Assembly: GCA_035301345.1 (NCBI GenBank)
Contig: DATGUM010000039.1
Span: 1 to 14,211, forward strand
Direction of reading: 5' to 3'
Source of the DNA: CALAMD01 sp035301345
GTDB lineage: Bacteria > Bacillota > Bacilli > Bacillales > Amphibacillaceae
Length of the DNA: 14,211 nucleotides
Shown here piece by piece: positions 7,258 through 14,211 of this stretch. Numbering within the stretch: position 1 is the stretch's first letter; every line of letters starts with the position of its first letter. Position numbers and translations under genes: made by a program. The notes below the pieces were generated by a model. It made no database searches and had not been told where the DNA came from. It saw only the letters and a program-made list of their open reading frames with translations.

Positions 7258-7305
7258 TAAAAATAAATCCTCTCTCTGCACACATCATGTACAAGGAGAG
7301 GATTT
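7258..7305 (-). terminator. Rho-independent terminator of the glycolytic operon
   Basis: AAATCCTCTC (7265-7274) pairs with GAGAGGATTT (7296-7305), a perfect ten-pair stem with a loop of about 21 bases. On the minus strand it is followed by ATTTTTAATAAAAAA. It begins 12 bases after the eno stop codon, so it ends the pgk-tpiA-gpmI-eno transcript. Confidence 0.85.
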
Positions 7306-7317
7306 TACTTTTAAAAG

Positions 7318-8604
7318 TTAATTATTTAAATGATAAAAAGCATCATTACCAGCGTATACACCAATACCTTCTAGCTCATCTTCAATGCGGATGAGTTGAT
7401 TGTATTTAGCAACACGGTCCGTTCGTGACGGTGCACCTGTTTTAATTTGTCCCGCGTTCGTTGCAACAGCAATGTCAGCAATAATTGCGTCTTCTGTCTC
7501 TCCTGAACGGTGAGAAATAACTGATGTGAAGCCAGCTTTTTTAGCCATTTCAATCGCTTCAAATGTTTCAGTAAGTGTACCGATTTGGTTCACTTTAATT
7601 AAAATTGAGTTACTAATTCCTTCATCAATCCCGCGAGCTAATTTTTCAGTATTCGTGACGAATAAATCATCACCTACGAGCTGCACACGATCTCCCAGTC
7701 TATCAGTTAAGAGTTTATGACCTTCCCAGTCATTTTGATCAAGCCCGTCTTCAATAGAAATGATTGGGTACTTATTAATCATTTCTTCATACCACTCAAC
7801 CATCTCTTCAGCTGTACGAACGACTCCTTCACCTGCTAAGTTATATTTTCCGTCTTCATAAAACTCCGATGAAGCAACGTCCATCGCTAATTTCACTTCA
7901 TCGCCAGGTTTATACCCTGCAGATTCAATTGCTTCAATGATTGTTTGTAATGCTTCTTCGTTAGATTTTAAATCAGGTGCAAATCCACCTTCATCACCGA
8001 CTGCTGTGTTTAATCCTTTATCTTTTAACACTTTTGCTAAATGGTGGAACACTTCTGTTCCTACACGAATAGCTTCTGTGACAGACGTTGCTGCACATGG
8101 AATAATCATAAACTCCTGAATATCAACGTTATTATCTGCATGGTCTCCACCGTTTAAAATGTTCATCATTGGCGTCGGTAAGACATTTGCATTAAATCCA
8201 CCTAAATAATTATACAGTGGTAATTCTAAATGCGAAGATGCCGCACGCGCAACTGCCATTGATACACCTAGTAATGCGTTCGCTCCTAATTTACTCTTGT
8301 TCGGTGTACCGTCTAATTCAATCATAATACGGTCAATAATATTTTGGCGTGTGACGTCAATGCCGACGATTTCCTGAGCAATTGTTTCGTTCACATGTTT
8401 AACTGCTTGTAATACACCTTTACCTAAATAACGATCAGCATCGCCATCTCTTAGTTCAACCGCTTCATGTTCACCTGTTGACGCACCGCTTGGTACGAGG
8501 GCGACTCCGAAAGCACCTGACTCTGTAGAAACTTCCACTTCTATTGTTGGATTTCCTCGTGAATCTAGTACTTCACGTGCATAAATGTCTGTAATATAAG
8601 GCAT
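7318..8604 (-). CDS. eno: Enolase (phosphopyruvate hydratase)
   Basis: Converts 2-phosphoglycerate to phosphoenolpyruvate in the cytosol; in Bacillales it also associates with the RNA-degradation machinery. The 428-residue protein has the family's usual length. It starts with MPYITDIYAREVLDSRGNPT and shows VPSGASTGEHEA (37-48), His155 in NGGDHAD, catalytic Glu205 (GDEGGFAPD), magnesium ligands Asp242, Glu285 and Asp312, catalytic Lys337 (ILIKVNQIGT) and the SHRSGET loop (364-370). It is the last gene of the glycolytic operon, 21 bases after gpmI, with GAGAGG before the ATG and a terminator behind the stop. No damaged residues were noticed. Confidence 0.99.
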   Translation of the reverse strand: MPYITDIYAREVLDSRGNPTIEVEVSTESGAFGVALVPSGASTGEHEAVELRDGDADRYLGKGVLQAVKHVNETIAQEIVGIDVTRQNIIDRIMIELDGTPNKSKLGANALLGVSMAVARAASSHLELPLYNYLGGFNANVLPTPMMNILNGGDHADNNVDIQEFMIIPCAATSVTEAIRVGTEVFHHLAKVLKDKGLNTAVGDEGGFAPDLKSNEEALQTIIEAIESAGYKPGDEVKLAMDVASSEFYEDGKYNLAGEGVVRTAEEMVEWYEEMINKYPIISIEDGLDQNDWEGHKLLTDRLGDRVQLVGDDLFVTNTEKLARGIDEGISNSILIKVNQIGTLTETFEAIEMAKKAGFTSVISHRSGETEDAIIADIAVATNAGQIKTGAPSRTDRVAKYNQLIRIEDELEGIGVYAGNDAFYHLNN

Positions 8605-8625
8605 TAAAAACCTCTCCCTTTTCTT

Positions 8626-10161
8626 TTATTTAATCAGTGATTTACCCGTCATTTCTTCAGGTTGCTTAATATGTAATAAATCAAGCAATGTCGGTGCTAA
8701 ATCTGCTAACTTACCGTCTTCCTTTAATACAACATCTTCTTTTGTAACGATTACTGGTACTCTGTTCGTCGTATGTGCTGTCATCGGTTCGCCTTCTAAC
8801 GTCACTACTTCATCAGCATTTCCGTGATCTGCCGTAATAATTGCTTGACCACCTCGTGATAATATATGATCAACAACTTTACCGAGACAATCATCAACCG
8901 CCTCTATTGCCTCTATCGTCGGTTGTAACATACCTGAGTGACCGACCATATCCGGATTGGCAAAGTTTAATATAATAGCTTCATGTCTCTGTTCATCGAG
9001 TACTTTCAGTAAACGGTCTGTTATTTCATACGCACTCATTTCTGGTTTTAAGTCATACGTTGGTACTTGTGGCGAATGAATGAGTATCCGCTCTTCACCG
9101 GAAAACGCTTCTTCCTTTCCACCACTCATAAAGAACGTGACGTGCGGATATTTTTCTGTTTCAGCCATCCGTAATTGACGTTTACCCGCTTTAGATAAAA
9201 CTTCTCCAACTGTATTCGTTAAGTGCGTCGGTTCGTACGCAACAAAACCGTCAATCGTTTCGCTAAAATTCGTCAACATCACGAAATCAACATTTTTCGG
9301 AGCTAACGCCCCGCGATCAAAATGTGTGAATGAATCGTCTGTAAATGTTTGTGACAATTGAATCGCGCGATCCGGTCGGAAATTATAAAAAATAATCGAG
9401 TCTTCATCATTAATTGTCGCAACAGGTTCATTCGTTTCATCAACGATTACAGACGGATGAACAAATTCATCATGAATACCTTGTTCATATGACTCGCGCA
9501 CAATTTGTTGAGCGTTCGTACTTTTTTTACCGTCCCCGTATACGAGAGCATCATACGCTTCTTTTACACGGTCCCATCGCTGATCACGGTCCATTGCATA
9601 ATACCTACCACTAATAGTAGCTATTTTCCCGACTCCGATTTCTTTCATCTTTGATTCTGTTTGTTTAATATATGTGAGAGCTGTTTGTGGACCGACATCT
9701 CGTCCGTCTAAAAATGCATGTACAAACACGTTTTCAAAGTTTTTCTTTTTCGCTAATTCAAGAAGAGCGAATAAATGGTCTATATGGCTATGCACGCCAC
9801 CATCAGATAATAAGCCGAGTAAATGCAATGCTTTACCTCGCTCTTTCGCATGATCAATTGAACGAATAAAAGCTTCTTTTTCATAAAACTCGCCTCGTTC
9901 AATCGATATGTTAAGTCGAGTTAAACTTTGATAAACGACTCTCCCAGCACCGATATTCGTATGACCAACTTCTGAATTCCCCATTTGCCCTTCAGGTAAA
10001 CCGACAGCTAATCCACTCGCACGCAGTGTACTATGCGGAAAGCTGTTCCAATAACGATCGAAATTTGGTGTTTTCGCCTGTTTAATCGCGTTACCAACTA
10101 CTTCGTCCCTCAAGCCAAATCCGTCTAAGATGATAAGTGCTGCAAGTTCTTTTTGACTCAT
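8626..10161 (-). CDS. gpmI: 2,3-bisphosphoglycerate-independent phosphoglycerate mutase
   Basis: Interconverts 3- and 2-phosphoglycerate through a phosphoserine intermediate and needs two Mn(II) ions, belonging to the alkaline phosphatase superfamily. The 511-residue length is typical. Visible are Asp13 in ILDGFG, the nucleophile Ser63 in QMGNSEVGHTNIGAGR, the HSHIDHL and DGRDVGP substrate-binding segments, and the second metal-binding set in FANPDMVGHSG, TADHGNAD and MTAHTTNRVP. Its ATG overlaps the tpiA stop codon by one base (TAATG), so translation is probably coupled to tpiA. In spore formers this Mn-dependent enzyme is pH sensitive and relevant to spore dormancy; whether this organism sporulates cannot be told here. 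Confidence 0.99.
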   Translation of the reverse strand: MSQKELAALIILDGFGLRDEVVGNAIKQAKTPNFDRYWNSFPHSTLRASGLAVGLPEGQMGNSEVGHTNIGAGRVVYQSLTRLNISIERGEFYEKEAFIRSIDHAKERGKALHLLGLLSDGGVHSHIDHLFALLELAKKKNFENVFVHAFLDGRDVGPQTALTYIKQTESKMKEIGVGKIATISGRYYAMDRDQRWDRVKEAYDALVYGDGKKSTNAQQIVRESYEQGIHDEFVHPSVIVDETNEPVATINDEDSIIFYNFRPDRAIQLSQTFTDDSFTHFDRGALAPKNVDFVMLTNFSETIDGFVAYEPTHLTNTVGEVLSKAGKRQLRMAETEKYPHVTFFMSGGKEEAFSGEERILIHSPQVPTYDLKPEMSAYEITDRLLKVLDEQRHEAIILNFANPDMVGHSGMLQPTIEAIEAVDDCLGKVVDHILSRGGQAIITADHGNADEVVTLEGEPMTAHTTNRVPVIVTKEDVVLKEDGKLADLAPTLLDLLHIKQPEEMTGKSLIK

Positions 10162-10919
10162 TATTTATTCCCTGCCTCAAGCAATTTAATAAAAGATGAC
10201 GCTTCGATACTTGCACCACCAACGAGTGCCCCGTCAATATCAGACTTTGCAAGTAATTCATCAACGTTATCTGGATTCACACTTCCGCCGTACTGAATAA
10301 TTAATTCTTCAGCCGTCTCGTTTGAAGCAACAGTTTCAACAACTGAACGAATGTACGAACATACTTCATTTGCCTGTTCACTCGTAGCCGTTTTTCCAGT
10401 GCCAATCGCCCAAATAGGTTCATATGCGATAATAACCTTTTTCACGTCTGCTTCAGCAATATCTTTTAAGGCAGCTGTCACTTGCTCTTCTACAACCGCC
10501 ATCGTTTCGTTCGCTTCTCTTTGTTCTAATGATTCACCAACACAAACGATTGGTACTAAACCGTGCGTAAGTGCTGCTTTCGTTTTTTTGTTAACTGATT
10601 CATTCGTTTCTCCGTAATACTCACGTCGCTCAGAATGCCCAATAACAACGTGTGACACGCCGATATCAGTTAACATTGTTGGACTAATTTCTCCCGTAAA
10701 AGCACCATTATCCGCTTCATGCATCGTTTGAGCACTTATTTTTATCGGTGTACCTTTCGCGCGCTCAACTAATGTTTGTAAATAAACAGCAGGTGCACAA
10801 ATAATTGCTTCAACTTTTTCAGTTGCTAAATTAAAAGTTGTTAAAGTATCCATAAACGTTGCAATTTCTGCACGCGTTTGATTCATCTTCCAATTACCTG
10901 CAATAACTTTCTTTCTCAT
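10161..10919 (-). CDS. tpiA: Triosephosphate isomerase
   Basis: Interconverts dihydroxyacetone phosphate and glyceraldehyde 3-phosphate. The 252-residue TIM barrel has all key residues: Asn9 and Lys11 in AGNWKMN, electrophile His95 in VIGHSERRE, catalytic base Glu167 in AYEPIWAIGTGKTA, and the phosphate-binding GGSVNPDN. SAQTMHEADNGAFTGE is a slight variant of the usual SAQNMHFEENGAFTGE. GGAGAG lies eight bases before the ATG. The gene follows pgk by 18 bases and overlaps gpmI by one base, so all four glycolytic genes appear to form one transcript. Confidence 0.99.
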   Translation of the reverse strand: MRKKVIAGNWKMNQTRAEIATFMDTLTTFNLATEKVEAIICAPAVYLQTLVERAKGTPIKISAQTMHEADNGAFTGEISPTMLTDIGVSHVVIGHSERREYYGETNESVNKKTKAALTHGLVPIVCVGESLEQREANETMAVVEEQVTAALKDIAEADVKKVIIAYEPIWAIGTGKTATSEQANEVCSYIRSVVETVASNETAEELIIQYGGSVNPDNVDELLAKSDIDGALVGGASIEASSFIKLLEAGNK

Positions 10920-10937
10920 GTATACATCTCTCCAAAT

Positions 10938-12119
10938 TTATTTATCTTCTAATGCAGCGACACCAGGTAATACTTTACCTTCCATAAACTCTAGCGATGC
11001 CCCGCCTCCTGTTGATACGTGATCAACTTTATCAATTAATCCGAATACATCAATAGCAGCTGCAGAATCTCCACCGCCGATAAATGAGTACCCATCTGTT
11101 TCTGCTAACGCCTCTGCAACTTCGCGCGTCCCACCAGCGAACGGATTCATTTCAAATACACCCATTGGTCCGTTCCAAACAATTAATTTTGATGAAGAAA
11201 TAATTTCGCGATACGCTTCACGAGCCTTTGGTCCAATATCTAATATTTGCCACCCAGCAGGCACGTTAGCAAGTGTAACAATTTTCGTGTCAGCATCTTC
11301 TGCAAAGGCATCAGCAACAACGACATCTTCTGGTATGATAAATTTTACATTTTTCTCTTTTGCTTTTGCGATAAATTGCTTCGCTAAGTCTACTTTATCT
11401 GCCTCTAACAATGAATCTCCGACATCATATCCTTCAGCTTTAATAAATGTATTCGCAAGCCCACCACCAATAAGCAAATGGTCGACGATATCTAGTAATC
11501 GATCAATGACTTCAATTTTATCCGTCACTTTTGACCCGCCAATAATTGCCGTAAATGGGCGATCAGGACTTTCTAGAATGTTCGTTAAAATGTTTATTTC
11601 TTTTTCAAGTAAAAACCCTGCGGCAGACGGCAAATGTTCAGCAATTCCTACCGTCGATGCGTGCCCACGATGAACGACACCAAATGCATCACTTACATAC
11701 AAGTCAGCCATCTTAGCAAATTCCCTCGCTAATTCAGCGTCATTTTGTTCTTCACCTTTTTCAAATCGTACATTTTCAAGAACTAAAATATCACCTTCGG
11801 CAAGCTTTTCAATCGCACGATCTACTTCCTCACCATAAACCGTATCTGTTTTTAAAATTTCCTTGCCTGTTAAGTTACTTAAACGCTCAGCGACGGCGTC
11901 TAATCGGAGCTCTTCAACAACTTCTCCTTTTGGCCGTCCTAAATGGCTCGCTAAAATAATTTTAGCGCCATGATCAGAAAGGTGTTTAATCGTCGGTAAT
12001 GCTGCACGAATACGTGCGTCATCCGATATTTCTTCGCCTTGCATAGGCACATTAAAGTCTACTCGGCAAAACACCTTTTTCCCTTTCACATCTAAGTCGT
12101 GAAGCGATTTTTTGTTCAT
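10938..12119 (-). CDS. pgk: Phosphoglycerate kinase
   Basis: Transfers the phosphate of 1,3-bisphosphoglycerate to ADP, the first ATP-yielding step of glycolysis. The 393-residue enzyme has the normal length for Bacillales and both Rossmann-like halves. The N-terminal substrate side shows VFCRVDFNVPM (about 16-26), LASHLGRPKG and SDAFGVVHRGHAST; the C-terminal nucleotide side shows GGSKVTDKI, LLIGGGLANTF, VWNGPMGVFE, GGGDSAAAI and STGGGASLEF. A good GGAGG lies ten bases before the ATG. It is the first gene of the glycolytic operon, with its own promoter about 100 bases upstream; the expected upstream gapA and cggR are absent. Confidence 0.99.
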   Translation of the reverse strand: MNKKSLHDLDVKGKKVFCRVDFNVPMQGEEISDDARIRAALPTIKHLSDHGAKIILASHLGRPKGEVVEELRLDAVAERLSNLTGKEILKTDTVYGEEVDRAIEKLAEGDILVLENVRFEKGEEQNDAELAREFAKMADLYVSDAFGVVHRGHASTVGIAEHLPSAAGFLLEKEINILTNILESPDRPFTAIIGGSKVTDKIEVIDRLLDIVDHLLIGGGLANTFIKAEGYDVGDSLLEADKVDLAKQFIAKAKEKNVKFIIPEDVVVADAFAEDADTKIVTLANVPAGWQILDIGPKAREAYREIISSSKLIVWNGPMGVFEMNPFAGGTREVAEALAETDGYSFIGGGDSAAAIDVFGLIDKVDHVSTGGGASLEFMEGKVLPGVAALEDK

Positions 12120-12225
12120 TAATAAATGTCCTCCTTAACGTACTTGCAGTTTTTCCTTTATTTAAAAAACATGTTTATGTATTCGCTATCTTTAGAAAAG
12201 AATGTCTGCAATTTTAACCTTCTTC

Positions 12226-12254
12226 ATTATACCATTAAATTCAGTATTTGTTCA
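12226..12254 (-). promoter_or_regulatory. Probable sigma-A promoter of pgk-tpiA-gpmI-eno
   Basis: On the minus strand a perfect TATAAT (12226-12231) stands 17 bases after TGAACA (12249-12254), which matches the -35 consensus at four of six positions. Transcription from about 12219 would give a leader of about 100 bases before pgk. No CggR or CcpA operator was recognised in the leader. This is the only sigma-A-like promoter seen in the 190-base gap between the glutaredoxin-like gene and pgk. Confidence 0.7.
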
Positions 12255-12310
12255 TTGAATCATCATCATTCTTCCTGGATGAATAAAGTTCAAATAAAGA
12301 CGAATACATT

Positions 12311-12568
12311 TCATTCTTTCGACAAACTGAAATGCTTTTGAAAAAGTGCATCAAGTGAGTGACTTGTTACTTTGTCGCTCATAAGTGTCTCATCATTCAC
12401 TTCAACGACAGGTATCGCTAGAAAGTGAGCGTCTAGCCATTCGTCATTCGTTTCAATATCTCTTATTTCAATCGTATAATTATAAACGTTTTCATACATT
12501 TCGAGTAAAATCAACGCTTCCTCACAAAGTAAACAATCATCTTTCGTATAAAAAATAACTCGCCTCAT
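12311..12568 (-). CDS. Glutaredoxin-like thioredoxin-fold protein (DUF836 type)
   Basis: A small 85-residue cytosolic protein with a thioredoxin fold. An initial beta strand (RVIFYT) leads to the CxxC redox motif Cys12-Leu-Leu-Cys15, followed by a helix and the cis-proline segment AIPVV at about residues 52-56, then a final helix. Its role is unknown; it could be a dithiol oxidoreductase. Proteins of this type are found beside rpoN and upstream of cggR-gapA in many Bacillaceae, as I recall the gene order. The ATG overlaps the rpoN stop codon by one base (TAATG) and no strong separate ribosome-binding site is seen, so translation probably depends on rpoN. No clear terminator follows. Confidence 0.85.
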   Translation of the reverse strand: MRRVIFYTKDDCLLCEEALILLEMYENVYNYTIEIRDIETNDEWLDAHFLAIPVVEVNDETLMSDKVTSHSLDALFQKHFSLSKE

Positions 12569-13869
12569 TATTTTCGAACCTGCTTTCTTTTCACTGATGA
12601 TAATATGTTTAGTTCATCACGATATTTCATAATTGTTCGCCTCGCAACTTGTATATCATACATTTCTTGGAGTTGTTTTCTAATAGCTTCATCTGATAAC
12701 GGTTTATCTTTTTGCTCTCGGTTAATTAACTGTAACATATAATGCTTAACAGTAAGTGCTGACACTTCATGACCTGCCTTATTTTTCAAACGCGATTGTA
12801 ACAGCGTATTTAGCGGAATAATGCCTTCTTCCGTCTGAATATACTTTTGGCTAATCGTACGACTAACTGTAGATACGTGTCTATCTACTTTTTCAGCAAC
12901 TTCTCTAAGAACGAGTGGTTTCATATACTTAGGTCCACGTAAAAAATAATCCTGTTGCATGTGCACCATCGTTTGAATAACTAACTCTAAAGTCGTCGTG
13001 CGAAAGGCTAAAGCTCGTTGTAACATATGTATTTGTTCATACTTTTCTTTTAAATATGTATGAACTTCTTTTTCTGTTTGTAGTAAATATTTATATGAAT
13101 CATCGATAACAATTGTCGGTTGACTACTTTTATAAAACATCACTTCTAGTTGCCCATCATTTACACGCACGTCTGCTTCTGGATAAATATATTCTGTACG
13201 TACATCTGCAATTAATTGCCCAGGTTTCGGGTGACATTGTTTAATCGCTTCAATGAGTTCAACTGCTTCTTCTTCCGTTAATAAATAGTCTTTCATCATC
13301 ACCAATATATTTTCAGTCGCTATAAGGTTTAAATCATCTGCTAATAATTGCTGAATCGTTTGATTATAAAAGGGCGTATGTTTTAGCTGCAAAAAGATAC
13401 ATTCTGCTAATGACCGTGCACCAATACCAGCCGGTTCTAATGATTGAATCAGGGCGAGTGACTCTTCAACCTCTTGTATCGTCACGGAACAATCTTCTGC
13501 CCATTCCTCTAAAGATGTGTATAAATAGCCGTCCTCATTGATACAATCAATTCCATATTGCACGACTGGCCTCAAATGTTCTTCAACATCTACCATATAC
13601 AAATCTTCTTTTAATCGTTCATTCATAGAAAGCTTCGTTTCATTCATTTCGCCAATATCATCAATAATTTCTTGACTTGATTGGTTCGTTTGAAATGTCG
13701 GGAAGTCTTCGCCGTAATCAATCGATGCAATAAGTGGATTCTCTTCTGCCACTTTTTTTAAGTAATCAACTAAATCAGCGCTCGCATATTGTAACAATTG
13801 AACCGATTGAATAAGCGTTTGATTCATTTTCCTTTGTAAAATCTGTTCTTGAACGAATCTTTGTTCCAC
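12568..13869 (-). CDS. rpoN: RNA polymerase sigma-54 factor
   Basis: Sigma-54 directs RNA polymerase to -24/-12 promoters and needs an AAA+ activator to open DNA. The 433-residue protein has a Gln-rich region I (residues 1 to about 45, QEQILQRKMNQTLIQSVQLL), a short acidic linker, a core-binding domain (about 70-250), a helix-turn-helix at about 318-346 (LREVAEKVDRHVSTVSRTIS) and the RpoN box ARRTIMKYRD at 409-418. It is known as sigL in B. subtilis, where it drives genes for levan, amino-acid and acetoin use. The GTG start lies eight bases after GGAGG. Which genes it controls here is not visible, and I found no -24/-12 promoter in the window. Confidence 0.97.
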   Translation of the reverse strand: MEQRFVQEQILQRKMNQTLIQSVQLLQYASADLVDYLKKVAEENPLIASIDYGEDFPTFQTNQSSQEIIDDIGEMNETKLSMNERLKEDLYMVDVEEHLRPVVQYGIDCINEDGYLYTSLEEWAEDCSVTIQEVEESLALIQSLEPAGIGARSLAECIFLQLKHTPFYNQTIQQLLADDLNLIATENILVMMKDYLLTEEEAVELIEAIKQCHPKPGQLIADVRTEYIYPEADVRVNDGQLEVMFYKSSQPTIVIDDSYKYLLQTEKEVHTYLKEKYEQIHMLQRALAFRTTTLELVIQTMVHMQQDYFLRGPKYMKPLVLREVAEKVDRHVSTVSRTISQKYIQTEEGIIPLNTLLQSRLKNKAGHEVSALTVKHYMLQLINREQKDKPLSDEAIRKQLQEMYDIQVARRTIMKYRDELNILSSVKRKQVRK

Positions 13870-13906
13870 TCACTGCACCTCCCTCTACAAATATATCCTA
13901 CTTACT

Positions 13907-13912
13907 ATTATA
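13907..13912 (-). promoter_or_regulatory. Probable -10 box of the rpoN promoter
   Basis: A perfect TATAAT on the minus strand lies 37 bases before the rpoN GTG. No good -35 is seen at the right distance: the bases 17 upstream are TTTTTT, part of the neighbouring terminator's U tract. A weak or activator-dependent promoter is inferred. Confidence 0.5.
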
Positions 13913-13928
13913 TGACGTTTCATGAAAT

Positions 13929-13960
13929 GAAAAAAGGAATTCAGTTAAACTGAATTCCTT
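13929..13960 (-). terminator. Rho-independent terminator of the peptide-transport operon
   Basis: AAGGAATTCAG (13934-13944) pairs with CTGAATTCCTT (13950-13960), a perfect eleven-pair stem with loop TTAAA, extendable by two pairs. On the minus strand six T follow. It begins four bases after the stop codon of the transporter ATPase gene. Confidence 0.93.
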
Positions 13961-13964
13961 GTTT

Positions 13965-14211
13965 TTATTCATCATATAAGTGACACGCGACAAAGTGGTC
14001 AGGTTTCACTTCTTGCGTCACCGGAATATCCATTTTACACCGGTCCATGACGAATGGGCAGCGGGTATGGAAAATACAGCCAGACGGTGGATCCAGTGGT
14101 GACGGCAAGTCGCCGGTTAAAATGATCCGTTCTCTTTTAACTGCCGGATTCGGCAACGGGACAGCTGACAGAAGTGCTTGCGTATACGGATGGAGCGGCT
14201 CTTCAATGAGC
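13965..14211 (-). CDS. Oligopeptide/dipeptide ABC transporter ATP-binding protein, C-terminal end (OppF/DppF type), partial
   Basis: Only the last 81 residues are in the window; the 5' part with the nucleotide-binding motifs lies beyond the right edge. The frame continues open to position 14210 and reads LIEEPLHPYTQALLSAVPLP, then GDLPSPLDPPSGCIFHTRCP and DRCK, with the cysteines expected in the oligopeptide/dipeptide C-terminal region of these peripheral membrane ATPases. This domain is diagnostic of the Opp/Dpp/App/Nik family. The protein would energise uptake of short peptides or, less likely, nickel. Base composition is markedly higher in GC than in the neighbouring genes. The symbol is left blank because OppF, DppF and AppF cannot be separated from this fragment. 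Confidence 0.92.
   Translation of the reverse strand, partial: LIEEPLHPYTQALLSAVPLPNPAVKRERIILTGDLPSPLDPPSGCIFHTRCPFVMDRCKMDIPVTQEVKPDHFVACHLYDE

Noticed and set aside
7239..7266. TTGACA followed by ATAAAT on the plus strand after eno
   Set aside because: It would point into the 3' end of eno with no plus-strand gene; the overlap with the eno terminator's U tract explains the AT-rich bases.
7371..7562. 63-codon minus-strand frame inside eno
   Set aside because: It lies within eno in another frame; enolase motifs continue unbroken through the region, so there is no frameshift.
11287..11673. 128-codon open frame on the plus strand opposite pgk
   Set aside because: It is an antisense shadow of a highly conserved enzyme gene, has no ribosome-binding site and a composition dictated by the reverse complement of pgk codons.
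12240..12300. Possible terminator after the glutaredoxin-like gene (GAAT/ATTC repeats)
   Set aside because: Arms are only four bases long and no T run follows on the minus strand.
12126..12341. Plus-strand open frame of 71 codons in the gap upstream of pgk
   Set aside because: It runs through the pgk promoter and into the 3' end of the glutaredoxin-like gene; Phe/Tyr/Asn-rich translation of AT-rich noncoding DNA with no start signal.

Overview
The window is an AT-rich (roughly 39% GC) segment of a low-GC Gram-positive chromosome, most probably from the order Bacillales. The order secG - carboxylesterase - rnr - smpB - ssrA, the run pgk-tpiA-gpmI-eno, a sigma-54 gene, strong GGAGG ribosome-binding sites and frequent GTG/TTG starts all point that way. 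Genus cannot be decided from what is visible. Every convincing gene lies on the minus strand, so transcription runs from high to low coordinates.

Right to left. At 13965-14211 is the 3' end of an oligopeptide/dipeptide ABC transporter ATPase, closed by a clear terminator; it is noticeably richer in GC than the rest. Next come rpoN (sigma-54) and a small glutaredoxin-like gene, overlapping by one base. A 190-bp gap with a sigma-A-type promoter leads to the lower-glycolysis operon pgk-tpiA-gpmI-eno, which converts triose phosphates to phosphoenolpyruvate; it ends in a terminator. gapA and its repressor gene cggR, which normally stand just before pgk in Bacillales, are absent.

From 7214 to 4042 lies a more accessory-looking block: a YitT-family membrane protein with its own terminator, then a two-gene metal-resistance unit (SmtB/ArsR-family repressor and a P1B-4 metal-exporting ATPase). 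Its promoter is near-consensus and carries a perfect 11-2-11 inverted-repeat operator just after the -10 box.

The left third is the conserved protein-export and ribosome-rescue cluster: secG with a terminator, an Est30-type carboxylesterase, RNase R, SmpB, and the 5' two-thirds or less of the tmRNA gene ssrA, including its tag reading frame, cut by the window edge. SmpB, tmRNA and RNase R act together in trans-translation and decay of faulty mRNA; the RNase R here stops right after its S1 domain and lacks the usual basic tail.

Five starts were moved to or confirmed at positions with a well-spaced Shine-Dalgarno sequence (rnr, secG, yitT, smpB, rpoN). Most of the window is ordinary core genome. 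The points deserving a second look are the missing cggR-gapA, the P1B-4/ArsR unit, the tailless RNase R and the composition jump at the right edge. I saw no CRISPR array, insertion sequence, prophage gene, tRNA or rRNA.
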